Below are positions 50,918-59,743 of a stretch of DNA of 64,000 bases, in pieces. A program made the position numbers and the translations under genes. Under the pieces are notes generated by a model. That model ran no database searches. It was not told the origin of the DNA and saw nothing but the letters and a program-made list of their open reading frames with translations. This stretch comes from Arthrobacter sp. efr-133-R2A-120 (lineage in GTDB: Bacteria > Actinomycetota > Actinomycetes > Actinomycetales > Micrococcaceae). How positions within the stretch are numbered: the first letter of the stretch is position 1; each line of letters opens with the position of its first letter. The stretch is taken from positions 1-64,000 of the forward strand of contig NZ_JARVRF010000032.1 of NCBI RefSeq assembly GCF_030209835.1. Reading direction: 5' to 3'.

Positions 50918-51379
50918 TTAGTCCTGGGGGCGCTCGGTGTCCGCTTCTGCGTCGGCGTCGTCGGCTTCGTCGGCGCGGGTGAAGTCGCGTCGGACGTTGG
51001 CGATGCCTTCCGGGCCCATCTCGAAGCCGTGCTCGCTGCCGGGGTTGATCACGAGGCCCAGCTCGTCACCGATGCTGTCCAGAATCGCAGCGCCGTGGGT
51101 GCCAAGGACGTTGGGCGCGGCCTTGAGGAAGTGCGATTCCACCCGGCTCGGGTGGCTGAACACTGCGAGGACAGGCTGGCCCTCGGAGTTGGCAAGGACA
51201 AGTGGCTCCACGGCCGCGTCAGGCTGATCCAAGGAGTCGGTGCTCAGGATGTAGACCTCGTTGTTCAGGAAGGCCAGGATGACGTCCACCGGGTTCGCGT
51301 CGGGTTGCCCGGCCTTTGCGAGCTTGGACTCAAGGTCGTTTAGGGGCAGGGATTCCGGGGCTGCAGGCTGATCTGTCAT
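50918..51379 (-). CDS. SseB family protein
   Basis: The 153-residue protein has the SseB N-terminal domain: 'LESKLAKAGQPDANPVDVILAFLNNEVYIL', 'SEGQPVLAVFSHPSRVESHF', then 'GFEMGPEGIANVRRDF'. The tail is acidic (residues 138-153, Asp/Glu-rich). Family members are small cytosolic proteins with no agreed function. It sits upstream of Ppx/GppA on the same strand, about 70 bp away. Confidence 0.85.
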   Translation of the reverse strand: MTDQPAAPESLPLNDLESKLAKAGQPDANPVDVILAFLNNEVYILSTDSLDQPDAAVEPLVLANSEGQPVLAVFSHPSRVESHFLKAAPNVLGTHGAAILDSIGDELGLVINPGSEHGFEMGPEGIANVRRDFTRADEADDADAEADTERPQD

Positions 51380-51479
51380 GGTTCCACTCGATCACGGTTC
51401 CCCCGCCCGAAGCAATTCCCGGCGGTCTCGCTGCCGGCCCGCCGCCCGCCCTTGCACTGAGGACACGGATAATTCCCCG

Positions 51480-51539
51480 GGACACACGTATTCCCTGAGG
51501 ACGCCCGAATTCCGGTGTCCTCAGGGAATATGCGTGTCC
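51480..51539. terminator. Long hairpin between topA and the SseB gene
   Basis: GGACACACGTATTCCCTGAG-GAC (51480-51502) pairs with GTCCTCAGGGAATATGCG-TGTCC (51517-51539), with only three central mismatches. A partial third copy (GAGGACACGGATAATTCCCC) stands just before at about 51460. It lies after the topA stop and is a probable terminator built from a small repeat. Confidence 0.65.
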
Positions 51540-51568
51540 TTAGCGCTCTGGGGCATCCACGGCAACGG

Positions 51569-54295
51569 CTACTTCTTCGCCGCAGCCTTCTTCGCAGGCG
51601 CCTTGCGGGCCGTGGTGGTCCGCTTGACCGGGCCCTTGGCACGCTTCTCGGCAAGCAGCTCGATCGCCTGCTCCCGGGTCAGCTCCTCGAGGGACGTGGC
51701 ACGCGGAACGGTGATGTTGGTGACGCCGTCGGTGATGTACGGGCCGAAGCGGCCTTCCTTCACCACGATGTTCTTCTCCGAGACCGGGTCCGGACCGAAC
51801 TCGGCAAGAGGCGGCACGGCTGCACGGGCACCACGTTGCTTCGGCTGGGAGTAGATCTCGAGTGCCTGTTCCAGCGTGATGGTGAAGATCTCTTCTTCGG
51901 ATCCGATGGACCGCGAGTCCGTGCCCTTCTTCAAGTAAGGCCCGAAGCGGCCGTTCTGCACGGTGATGGGGTTGCCTTCGGCGTCCGCGCCGAGCACTCG
52001 GGGCAGGCTCATGAGCTGCACGGCTTCGTCGAGGGTAATCGAGTCAACAGACATCGACTTGAACAGCGAGCCTGTGCGCGGCTTGGCCTTGACGGGCTTC
52101 TTCGGCGGCTTGGGTTTGCCGTTCTTGTAGTACTCCACCGGCTGGTTTGCCAGCTGCTCCTCCGTCATCTCCGGGATGACCTCGGTGACGTAGGCGCCGT
52201 AGCGGCCGTTCTTGGCAACCACGGTGTGCCCGGTGTGCGGGTCCGCGCCCAGGACACGTTCCTCGGGGGCAGCCGTTTCCATGAGCTCCACGGCCTTGGC
52301 CGCAGTGAGCTCGTCCGGAGCAAGGTCCTCGGGAACGTTGGCACGCGCCGACTCTACGACTTCGCCGGTCTTGGGGTCGACAGTGGGGATCGAGCTCTCC
52401 AGGTACGGGCCGAACTTGCCCACGCGCAACGTGATGCCCTCGGCGATCGGCACGGAGTTGATCTCGCGTGCATCGATTTCACCGAGGTTGTTGACGATGC
52501 TCAGCAGGCCGGGATCGGCGTCTTCACCGTAGTAGAAGTGCTTGAGCCAAGCGGCACCGACTGCCTGGCCGTTGGCGATCTTGTCCAGGTCGCCTTCCAT
52601 GTCCGCCGTGAATTCGTAGTCCACGTAGTCGGTGAAGTGCTGCTCCAGCAAGCGGATCACGGAGAAGGCGATCCAGCTGGGAACCAGCGCAGACCCCTGC
52701 TTCCGGACGTAGCCGCGGTCCTGGATGGTGGAGATCGTCGACGCGTAGGTGGACGGGCGGCCAATGCCGCGCTTTTCCAGCTCCGCCGTCAGCGATGCTT
52801 CCGTGTACCGCGGCGGCGGCGAGGTCTCGTGGCCAACAGCAACGATTTCCGAAGCGGTGAGGGAATCGTCCTTGGCCACGTTGGGCAGGCGCCGGGCTTC
52901 GTCGGAGTCGTCGTCGCCGCGGCTCTCGTCCTTGCCTTCTTCGTAGGCTGCGAGGAAGCCCGGGAAGGTGATGACCGTGCCGGAGGCCGAGAATTCGGCG
53001 TCGCGCCCATCGCTAGCCACTGCGCCGAGGCGGATGGTGGCGGTGGAGCCCTTGGCGTCGCCCATCTGGGAGGCGATGGTGCGCTTCCAGATGAGTTCGT
53101 AGAGCCGGAAAGCGTCACCGGTCAGGTGGTTGGCCACTTGGGCCGGGGTTCGGAAGGAGTCACCCGCGGGGCGGATGGCTTCGTGGGCTTCCTGCGCGTT
53201 CGCAGCCTTGTTGGCGTAGACCCGGGGAGACTGCGGCACGTACTCGGGACCGTACAACTCGGCGGCCTGGCGGCGTGCCGCCGTGAGGGCTTCGTCGCTC
53301 AAGGCGGACGAGTCGGTACGCATATAAGTGATGTAGCCGTTTTCATACAGGCGCTGGGCAATCTGCATGGTGCTCTTGGAGGTGAAGCGCAGCTTGCGGC
53401 CGGCCTCCTGCTGAAGGGTCGACGTCGTGAACGGCGCCGCGGGACGGCGCGTGTACGGCTTGGTGTCGACGGAGCGGACGCGGAAGTCCGCGTTCTCCAG
53501 CCCGGCGGCCAACGACGTCGCGAGTTCCTCGTTGAGGTGAACCGCATTTGCGGAGGTGAGGACGCCGTCGTCGTTGAAGTCACGGCCGCTGGCTACCTTC
53601 GCGCCGTCGACCGCAGCGAGCTTCGCTTTGAAAGTCGCGGAGCCGGTACCGAACTGGCCAGTCAGGTCCCAGTACGAGGCAGACTTGAACGCCATGCGTT
53701 CGCGTTCGCGGTCAACCACCATGCGGGTCACGACCGACTGCACACGGCCGGCGGACAGGCCGCGGGCAACCTTGCGCCACAGCACCGGGGAGATTTCGTA
53801 ACCGTATAGCCGGTCCAGGATGCGGCGCGTTTCCTGGGCGTCCACGAGGGCGCTGTCAACGTCGCGCAGGTTATCCATGGCCCGGTGGATGGCTTCCTTG
53901 GTGATTTCACCAAAGGTCATGCGGTAGACGGGAACCTTGGGTTTCAGGACCTCCAGGAGGTGCCACGCGATGGCCTCGCCCTCGCGGTCCCCATCGGTTG
54001 CGAGGTAAAGCGCGTCAGCGTCTTTCAGCTGGGCCTTGAGTTCGGCAACCTTTTTCTTCTTGTCCGGAGACACCACGTAATACGGCTTGAAGTCGTTCTC
54101 GATGTCGACGGCGAACTTGCCAACCGAGGTCTTCTTCAGTTCTGCAGGGAGGTCCGACGGCTGCGGGAGGTCGCGGATGTGGCCGATCGAGGCCTCGACA
54201 ATGAAGCCCTCGCCCAGGTACTTGGCGATGGTCTTGCTCTTGGCCGGAGACTCCACGATCACGAGTTTCTTGCCGGTTTTTGCCTTGCTGGGCAC
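51569..54295 (-). CDS. topA: DNA topoisomerase I
   Basis: TopA relaxes negative supercoils. The 908-residue type IA enzyme has the toprim domain at the start, 'KKLVIVESPAKSKTIAKYLGEG' with the catalytic Glu. The acidic pair is in 'LATDGDREGEAIAWHLLEVL', and the active Tyr is in 'YENGYITYMRTDSSALSDEAL'. From about residue 640 come several TopoI C-terminal repeats ('FGPYL...' and 'GRYGAYVTE'). The tail is rich in Lys and Ala, as in actinobacterial TopA, without zinc fingers. GTG 54295 has a TAGGAGAACC site and gives the known 'PSKAKTGKKLVIVES' start. Confidence 0.97.
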   Translation of the reverse strand: MPSKAKTGKKLVIVESPAKSKTIAKYLGEGFIVEASIGHIRDLPQPSDLPAELKKTSVGKFAVDIENDFKPYYVVSPDKKKKVAELKAQLKDADALYLATDGDREGEAIAWHLLEVLKPKVPVYRMTFGEITKEAIHRAMDNLRDVDSALVDAQETRRILDRLYGYEISPVLWRKVARGLSAGRVQSVVTRMVVDRERERMAFKSASYWDLTGQFGTGSATFKAKLAAVDGAKVASGRDFNDDGVLTSANAVHLNEELATSLAAGLENADFRVRSVDTKPYTRRPAAPFTTSTLQQEAGRKLRFTSKSTMQIAQRLYENGYITYMRTDSSALSDEALTAARRQAAELYGPEYVPQSPRVYANKAANAQEAHEAIRPAGDSFRTPAQVANHLTGDAFRLYELIWKRTIASQMGDAKGSTATIRLGAVASDGRDAEFSASGTVITFPGFLAAYEEGKDESRGDDDSDEARRLPNVAKDDSLTASEIVAVGHETSPPPRYTEASLTAELEKRGIGRPSTYASTISTIQDRGYVRKQGSALVPSWIAFSVIRLLEQHFTDYVDYEFTADMEGDLDKIANGQAVGAAWLKHFYYGEDADPGLLSIVNNLGEIDAREINSVPIAEGITLRVGKFGPYLESSIPTVDPKTGEVVESARANVPEDLAPDELTAAKAVELMETAAPEERVLGADPHTGHTVVAKNGRYGAYVTEVIPEMTEEQLANQPVEYYKNGKPKPPKKPVKAKPRTGSLFKSMSVDSITLDEAVQLMSLPRVLGADAEGNPITVQNGRFGPYLKKGTDSRSIGSEEEIFTITLEQALEIYSQPKQRGARAAVPPLAEFGPDPVSEKNIVVKEGRFGPYITDGVTNITVPRATSLEELTREQAIELLAEKRAKGPVKRTTTARKAPAKKAAAKK

Positions 54296-54413
54296 GGTTC
54301 TCCTACAGAAAAATGAATTGCTTGGGCTCGTGCCCATATTGGCCTAGTTCACCATATTTTGCAGAATCGTGCGTTTCCATGTGCACAAGTGCTGTGGAGG
54401 AACGGTGTCTGGG

Positions 54414-55055
54414 TTAGCTTGAAGCCGGCGTCCGGTCGTCCGGAATCATCGACCACATCGTAGCGATTCGCACCGCTCCTTCGGGAATCCGCGTGGGATC
54501 CTCAAGTTCATATGACCTGATGAGGTCCTGGAATTTGGCCTTGAGATCCGTCCGCTGATCCGGGGTCAAGTACAGCAGATCGCTGGACAACACCATGGCG
54601 GCTGCCTCGTTCGCGGCCTCGCCCCGCTGGCGCCGCTCACCACGGGCCCGGGTGAAGGCAGTCGCCCGACGCCGGAAAGCGTCCAGTTCGAGTTCGACGA
54701 CGGCGATCTCCGGGCTCGGAGCGTTGCCGCCGGATTTGATGGTGAAGTCCGAGCCCGCGGCCTTCCAACGGCGTTCGCGTGCATCGCCCTCGTTGTCCGC
54801 GGCAGTCACAATCCCCCACTTCTGGAGGGCCCGCAGGTGGTAGCTCATGGCGCTCGGCGTGAGCCCGGTCTGTGCCGCGAGCTCGGTAGCCGTACGGCTC
54901 AGCTGCGTGGAATACAGTTCCGAGATGACCTCAAGCCGGGCGGCATGCGCAAGCGCACGGATCGCTTTGGGGTCGGTGATCTCCACCGTCTTCTCGGGCC
55001 GTTTCCGGCGCTTCGGGGATGCCAGCCCGGTGGATACCCCATTGTCTTCATTCAC
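54414..55055 (-). CDS. ArsR-like winged helix regulator
   Basis: The 213-residue protein has a winged HTH: 'ITDPKAIRALAHAARLEVISEL', 'TELAAQTGLTPSAMSYHLRALQKWGIV', then 'NEGDARERRWKAAGSDFTIKSGG'. A helical region with 'DLLYLTPDQRTDLKAKFQDLIRSY' follows. No Cys metal site is seen. Start GTG 55055 is weak, and the N-terminal 25 residues are basic and low-complexity. It is just upstream of topA on the same strand, a common actinobacterial order. Targets unknown. Confidence 0.85.
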   Translation of the reverse strand: MNEDNGVSTGLASPKRRKRPEKTVEITDPKAIRALAHAARLEVISELYSTQLSRTATELAAQTGLTPSAMSYHLRALQKWGIVTAADNEGDARERRWKAAGSDFTIKSGGNAPSPEIAVVELELDAFRRRATAFTRARGERRQRGEAANEAAAMVLSSDLLYLTPDQRTDLKAKFQDLIRSYELEDPTRIPEGAVRIATMWSMIPDDRTPASS

Positions 55056-55091
55056 CGGAACAGTTTATCCGCCGGTGAAGCCGCAATTGTC

Positions 55092-56765
55092 CTATGCCGC
55101 GGGAAGCAAGAAGCCATCGCGGACCAGGTTCCCCACATCGGAGAGCAACCCGGTGCGGAAAGCGCCGTCGTCGAAGTCGTCCCCTCCACCCAGCAAGGCG
55201 GCCAAGGCGCCGATCAGCTGGCGGACGGACAGCTCGCCGTCACATGCCGACACGAAGCCGGCCAGCTCGGTGCTCAACAGGTTCGTCCGGCGCAGTCCCG
55301 CGCCCTGGCGCAGCAAGATGACACCGGGGTGCTCCGCGCCGGGCCGCTGGTGGCGTTCCTCGGTCACGTCCTCGGCCACCACCAGGTGGGCCTCGGAGAG
55401 CTCGTGGGCATCGAGCCAGTCGGCGCGTTCGACAGCCGCGGCAAGGTGCGGGCCTATCGGTTGCTCGATGGGGTACGTGATCTCTTCGAATCGGGTGGGC
55501 GCAGCTCCTGAACGCGGGTCCTCGGGGCGCCGCAACCAGATCATTCCGAAGCCGATCGCCTCCACGTTGCGGGAGGCGAAATCCTCCAGGTAGGCGGCAT
55601 AGGCATCGCGGTAGAGCTTACGGTCGCGGCCCTCGGAGGCATCCTGCAGCCAAGTCTCGGCGTACAGCTCGGGGCTGACCTGTTCCCGCTGGATGAACCA
55701 CGCTTCCGTGCCGGACCCAGCCAGCCAGGACGTCGGCCGTTCGCTCCATCCGCTACCCGCGGGGATCTCCCAGTTGCCGAGCATCTGCGCCGTGCCGCCG
55801 GGCGCGAGAACGTCGGGCAGCGTGCGGACGAGGTTGGCGACGATGTCGTCGCCAGGCAGGCCGCCGTCGCGGTAGGTGAACTGATCCGAAGAATGCTCGC
55901 CGACACTTCGCGGGGTAATGACGAAAGGAGGATTGGACACCACTAGATCGAAAGTCTCGCCTGCGACGGGTTCCAGGAGCGAGCCCAGCCGCAAGCTCAC
56001 CCTGGACTCGAGATCGGCCGGGTCAAGGTGGAGGGCCTCGGCATTGAGCATCAAGTTGAAACGGGTGAACGCGAGTGCCCGTTCGGAGATGTCGGTGGCC
56101 GTGACGTGTTCGCTGTGGTGCAGAAGGTGGAAGGTCTGGATTCCACAGCCCGTCCCGAGGTCCAGTGCCCGTTTCGAGTGCCGCCGGATGGTGGTCTGGA
56201 CGAGCGTCGTGGAGGCCTGCCCAATGCCCAGCACATGGTCATGCCGGAGCACGCCAGGCTGCTGGTGGGCAGCGAGATCGCTGGAAACCCACAGTTCGGC
56301 GCCGCCGCTCCCGCTGTTGTCTGCTCCGGAGTCGCATTCCCAGCCGTACGGCCGCAAATCCACCTTCGCGGCGACAGCACCGCCGTCGTTCTTCTCCACC
56401 AGGCCAAGCTCCATTAGGCCCGCGGTGCGGATGCGCGGCAGGGCGGCGTCGACGTCGCCTTCGGTTTGCGGGACCGCGAGAAGCCACAAGCGCACGACGA
56501 CGGCGAGCGCGGCTTTCGCGCGGTCCGTCGCCGGGTCTCCGGCTGAGTCAGCCGGTTCGGTGACGATGAGCGCAGGGATGAGCTGATCCCGGGCGAGGGC
56601 CGAGTGGGCGGACTCTCCAAGAAGTCCTGCCACTCCGTCCACGGTGTAGCCAACGTTTCGCAGGTCGTCGGCGAGCGCTGTGAGCAGCCCGGGAAGGTCG
56701 CTGCGGGGAGCGTCGAGGGTGGTGGGGGCGGTCCCAAAGACGGCGGATGTTGCGGGATCAGTCAC
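55092..56765 (-). CDS. Class I SAM-dependent methyltransferase with extra N-terminal domain
   Basis: The central part of this 557-residue protein is a Rossmann methyltransferase of the HemK/PrmC-like type. SAM motif I is 'RALDLGTGCGIQTFHLL', and the catalytic motif 'DLVVSNPPFVITPR' (NPPF) is typical of N5-glutamine or N6-adenine methylation. Residues 1-150 form a conserved helical domain and the C-terminal 200 a second accessory domain. This layout is common in actinobacteria. Start GTG 56765. The target is not identified; RNA or protein is more likely than DNA (inference). Confidence 0.85.
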   Translation of the reverse strand: MTDPATSAVFGTAPTTLDAPRSDLPGLLTALADDLRNVGYTVDGVAGLLGESAHSALARDQLIPALIVTEPADSAGDPATDRAKAALAVVVRLWLLAVPQTEGDVDAALPRIRTAGLMELGLVEKNDGGAVAAKVDLRPYGWECDSGADNSGSGGAELWVSSDLAAHQQPGVLRHDHVLGIGQASTTLVQTTIRRHSKRALDLGTGCGIQTFHLLHHSEHVTATDISERALAFTRFNLMLNAEALHLDPADLESRVSLRLGSLLEPVAGETFDLVVSNPPFVITPRSVGEHSSDQFTYRDGGLPGDDIVANLVRTLPDVLAPGGTAQMLGNWEIPAGSGWSERPTSWLAGSGTEAWFIQREQVSPELYAETWLQDASEGRDRKLYRDAYAAYLEDFASRNVEAIGFGMIWLRRPEDPRSGAAPTRFEEITYPIEQPIGPHLAAAVERADWLDAHELSEAHLVVAEDVTEERHQRPGAEHPGVILLRQGAGLRRTNLLSTELAGFVSACDGELSVRQLIGALAALLGGGDDFDDGAFRTGLLSDVGNLVRDGFLLPAA

Positions 56766-56862
56766 TGTGCAATTCTATTGGGGCTGGCGGCTGGCCTTCT
56801 GCGCGGCGTCTGCGTCGGCCTCTGCGTCGGCGGGGAGGCGTTCGAGCAGGTAGCGTTGAATC

Positions 56863-57300
56863 ATGGCATTTCACCCCTCTACTTGGCGTCGCGCTGCACT
56901 TCTGGTCATCGGCGCAGGCACCCTGGCCGTGACGGCCTGCTCCTCCGGGGGATCTGTCTCCAACGCCGACATCCCCGCGTGGAAGGCGACAACCATGCCC
57001 TCGGCGGCCGGGGTGGTCGTGGAAGACTCCGGGAAAATCCCGAACCGAGACCCCCTGGTCAAGAGCTTCGCGAACGTCGCTGCGGGAAGCTACACCTTGA
57101 CCGTGGCCTGCGACGGCGGCGGCAAGGCATTCTTCGACGTTTCCTCGGCCGGTACTCAGATCACCGAGGCCGGGGCGGCGTGCAATGGCAGCCGCGAAAC
57201 GTCCCGCATCAAAATTCCCTCGACGGGTCCACTGAGCATCAGCGCAAGCAGCGTGGATGCGCCCGTGATCTACGCGTACCAACTGGTGCCGGCCTCGTAA
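56863..57300 (+). CDS. Small secreted lipoprotein, paralogue A
   Basis: The 145-residue protein has a type II signal peptide ending in 'LAVTAC' (lipid-Cys about residue 27). The mature domain is a probable beta sandwich: 'AAGSYTLTVACDGGGKAFFDV', 'TRIKIPSTGPLSISASS'-like and a final 'VIYAYQLV'. The pattern 'G-x-Y-x-(L/V)-T-(L/V)-A-C' followed by an Ala/Tyr-rich end strand also appears in the next gene. No known family is recognised. Two Cys could form a disulfide. Confidence 0.75.
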   Translation: MAFHPSTWRRAALLVIGAGTLAVTACSSGGSVSNADIPAWKATTMPSAAGVVVEDSGKIPNRDPLVKSFANVAAGSYTLTVACDGGGKAFFDVSSAGTQITEAGAACNGSRETSRIKIPSTGPLSISASSVDAPVIYAYQLVPAS

Positions 57301-57343
57301 CTGCCGCCTCGTTCCCGGTTCAAGCCGGGCGTAGAGTCGGATT

Positions 57344-57877
57344 ATGGGGTGGGCACGCGCCCTGAAAGTACCGACGACGACCGCGATTCCCGCCGTCGTG
57401 CTTTGCAGTGTGCTCGCGTGCGGCACGATGTCGTCGTGCGAATACACCTACGAGGACGGCCGTGCGGCGGCGAGCAGTCCGCCGTCGGCGGTCATCACGG
57501 ATCCGGTGCTTACCCGCGACCCGGCCCTGGGACAGACCGTCACGGGCGATGCGATGAAGGCTTGGGCGCAGGACGTGCTTCCGGACGTGAACGGATTGTC
57601 CTTCTACAGCAGCTTCGGCCTGTTGTCCGCCGGAGAATCCCGCGACGAAGAAACGACCCAGCTTCCCGGGGGTACGTATGCGGTGACGCTTGCGTGCCGC
57701 GGTGCCCGCAGCGCCGAATTCACTGTGCGAAACGGGAGCGAAGTGCTCATCGAGGTGATGGTGCGTTGCGGCACCACACGGGTCAAGGTCCTGCAGCTGG
57801 AGACGGATGCCGTCCTGGGCATCACGATCACCGCCAATGCGCCGGCGAACTTCGCGTACCGGGTGAGCCGGATCTGA
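57344..57877 (+). CDS. Small secreted lipoprotein, paralogue B
   Basis: The 177-residue protein has a signal peptide, 'TTAIPAVVLCSVLACGTMSSC', with lipobox 'SVLAC' or the later 'MSSC'. The mature part has 'LPGGTYAVTLACRGARSAEFTVRNG', 'TRVKVLQLETDAVLGITITANAPANFAYRVSRI'-type strands that align with paralogue A. It starts at ATG 57344, 44 bp after paralogue A, so the two look like a tandem duplication and may be co-transcribed. Function unknown. Confidence 0.75.
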   Translation: MGWARALKVPTTTAIPAVVLCSVLACGTMSSCEYTYEDGRAAASSPPSAVITDPVLTRDPALGQTVTGDAMKAWAQDVLPDVNGLSFYSSFGLLSAGESRDEETTQLPGGTYAVTLACRGARSAEFTVRNGSEVLIEVMVRCGTTRVKVLQLETDAVLGITITANAPANFAYRVSRI

Positions 57878-57886
57878 TGACCGGAG

Positions 57887-58780
57887 CTAGGCTGCGCAGC
57901 CTTCCGGGCAACGCAGCGTTTCCGGGCTCGAGGCACATTCGGCGCAATACAGCGTTAGGTTGCGGCAGCTCAGATTGGAGCAATTTTCAAACTTGTTGGT
58001 GGGCGCCTGGCAGCGGACGCATTCGCCAATGGTCTTGGCGTCCTCACTGAATTCCATGTGCATCCGCTTGTCGAAAACGTACAAGGAGCCTTCCCACAGA
58101 CCCTGGTCCTTGTAGGTTTCGCCGTAGCGGACAATCCCGCCGTCGAGTTGGTAAACCTCCTTGAAACCGCGGTTCACCATGAGGCTGGAAAGGACTTCGC
58201 ACCGGATTCCTCCTGTGCAGTACGTGACTACAGGTTGGTCCTTGAGGTCGTCGTATTTTCCCGAGTCGAGTTCCTTGATGAAGTCGTGGGTAGTGGCGAC
58301 GTCGGGAACGATCGCGTCCTTGAACTTGCCGATCTGGGCTTCGAACGCGTTGCGTCCGTCGAAAAACTTCACATCCTGCCCGGCCGCCTTCTTTTCCTCC
58401 AGGAGTGCGTGGAGCTCTTCAGGCTGAAGGTGGGTGCCGCCGCCGACGACGCCGTTCTCATCCACCTTCAATTCGCCGGGGGCACCGAAGGACACGATCT
58501 CATCGCGAACCTTGACGCTGAGCCTCGGAAAGTCGTCGGCTCCGCCTTCAGACCATTTGAAGTCGATATCGTGGAAGCCCTTGTATTCCTTGGTGGTCTT
58601 CACGTACTGCTTGACGTAGTTCAGTTCCCCACCAACTGTGGCGTTGATGCCGTCCTGCGAAATAAGGATGCGCCCGGTCAGGCCGAGCTTCTCGCACAGG
58701 GCGCGCTGCCAGAGCCGAACGGCGTCCGGGTCTGCGATCGGAGTAAAGCCATAGAAGAGCACAATTCTGTTTAAAGCCAC
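57887..58780 (-). CDS. trhO: tRNA uridine(34) hydroxylase TrhO (YceA family)
   Basis: TrhO hydroxylates the wobble uridine of tRNA to make 5-hydroxyuridine. The 297-residue protein has the N-terminal '[15 protein letters not shown]', '[15 protein letters not shown]', and a rhodanese domain with the active Cys in '[18 protein letters not shown]'. A Cys-rich C-terminus, '[20 protein letters not shown]', ends the protein. Start GTG 58780 is preferred to the 11-residue upstream extension. It is convergent with the lipoprotein gene. Confidence 0.93.
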   Translation of the reverse strand: MALNRIVLFYGFTPIADPDAVRLWQRALCEKLGLTGRILISQDGINATVGGELNYVKQYVKTTKEYKGFHDIDFKWSEGGADDFPRLSVKVRDEIVSFGAPGELKVDENGVVGGGTHLQPEELHALLEEKKAAGQDVKFFDGRNAFEAQIGKFKDAIVPDVATTHDFIKELDSGKYDDLKDQPVVTYCTGGIRCEVLSSLMVNRGFKEVYQLDGGIVRYGETYKDQGLWEGSLYVFDKRMHMEFSEDAKTIGECVRCQAPTNKFENCSNLSCRNLTLYCAECASSPETLRCPEGCAA

Positions 58781-58905
58781 GTATTTAAGGGTACTTGGTG
58801 GCCCCAAACCCATGTGTCGGGCTGCCGTCCGGCCGCCCTAAGTGTTAATGGAGCTGTTACTGACGGCCCCTGTTGATTCCCAGACCGCTGGCATAGTCTC
58901 TCTAC

Positions 58906-59601
58906 ATGAGTCACGACGCCTTGGTTGAAGACATCGCTGAGCTGCTCGAAGTCTGGGTGGCTGGCTGGTCTGGGTCCCGGAGCTACGAAACGCGCAAAGA
59001 AGGCCGGTTCCCGGCAGCCCTGCGTGCGGACAAAACCGGCGACTGGGAATACTTCGCGCACGACCCATCGGACGCTGAGTTCGCCGAGCTGGCTGCCAAG
59101 ACAGCCCAGGCGGACACTCGTATCTTGACGATCCTCACGAACGACGTCGGACGCTACACCCAATTGGCTCGCGAGAACGGATTGAACGTCACTTCGGATT
59201 CACAGACCATGATGATCGTGGACATGGGGACGCAGGATGCCGAAGATCCGTGGCTCTCGGATGACGACCTCAAGCTCGCGACTTCCGAAAGCAAGGGCGT
59301 CCACTACGCGGTGGTCCATGCCGGCGAAAAGGTGGCAGCCAGCGGTCAGGTATTCGTGGTCAGGCAGACAGCGGTGTTCGACAAGATTGTCACCGAACCC
59401 AACTACCAGCGCCGGGGACTGGGCAGTTTCATCATGAAAGCCCTCGCCGCGCAGGCATTTCAACACGATGTTGACAGTGGCCTCCTCCTGGCCTCCTTGG
59501 ACGGACAGCATCTCTATTCGCACCTTGGCTGGAAGCATGTGTGCCAGGTACTCATGATGTCCACCAAGTCGGTCGACGAGACTGACCTTTCTGTGGCGTA
59601 G
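58906..59601 (+). CDS. GNAT family N-acetyltransferase
   Basis: The 231-residue protein has an N-terminal helical region ('LVEDIAELLEVWVAGWSGSRS') and a C-terminal GNAT core. The core includes 'FDKIVTEPNYQRRGLGSFIMKALAAQA' (acetyl-CoA loop RRGLGS) and 'LLLASLDGQHLYSHLGWKHVCQVL'. The substrate is unknown. ATG 58906 is the only good start. Its stop (59599-59601) falls in the first unit of a 16-bp tandem repeat. Confidence 0.88.
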   Translation: MSHDALVEDIAELLEVWVAGWSGSRSYETRKEGRFPAALRADKTGDWEYFAHDPSDAEFAELAAKTAQADTRILTILTNDVGRYTQLARENGLNVTSDSQTMMIVDMGTQDAEDPWLSDDDLKLATSESKGVHYAVVHAGEKVAASGQVFVVRQTAVFDKIVTEPNYQRRGLGSFIMKALAAQAFQHDVDSGLLLASLDGQHLYSHLGWKHVCQVLMMSTKSVDETDLSVA

Positions 59602-59642
59602 CCGACCTTTGGCGTAGCCGACCTTTGGCGTGGCCGGCTTTC
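59595..59642. repeat. 16-bp tandem repeat at a gene end
   Basis: GGCGTAGCCGACCTTT occurs at 59595 and 59611, followed by a decayed third copy, GGCGTGGCCGGCTTTC, at 59627. The first copy contains the acetyltransferase stop TAG. Confidence 0.8.
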
Positions 59643-59743
59643 TGCGCCGGAAGCCGCCCGCAGCGGGTCCGCGGCCACCCCGACAACCGGTCTTCGGCGG
59701 CGCCGACGACAGCCGGTTTCCGGTGCGATGACAGAATGTTCAC

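Noticed and set aside
51515..53809. 764-residue plus-strand reading frame opposite topA
   Set aside because: It is the antisense shadow of topA in GC-rich DNA. The amino acid content is Arg/Gly/Val-rich, and topA on the other strand has complete family motifs.
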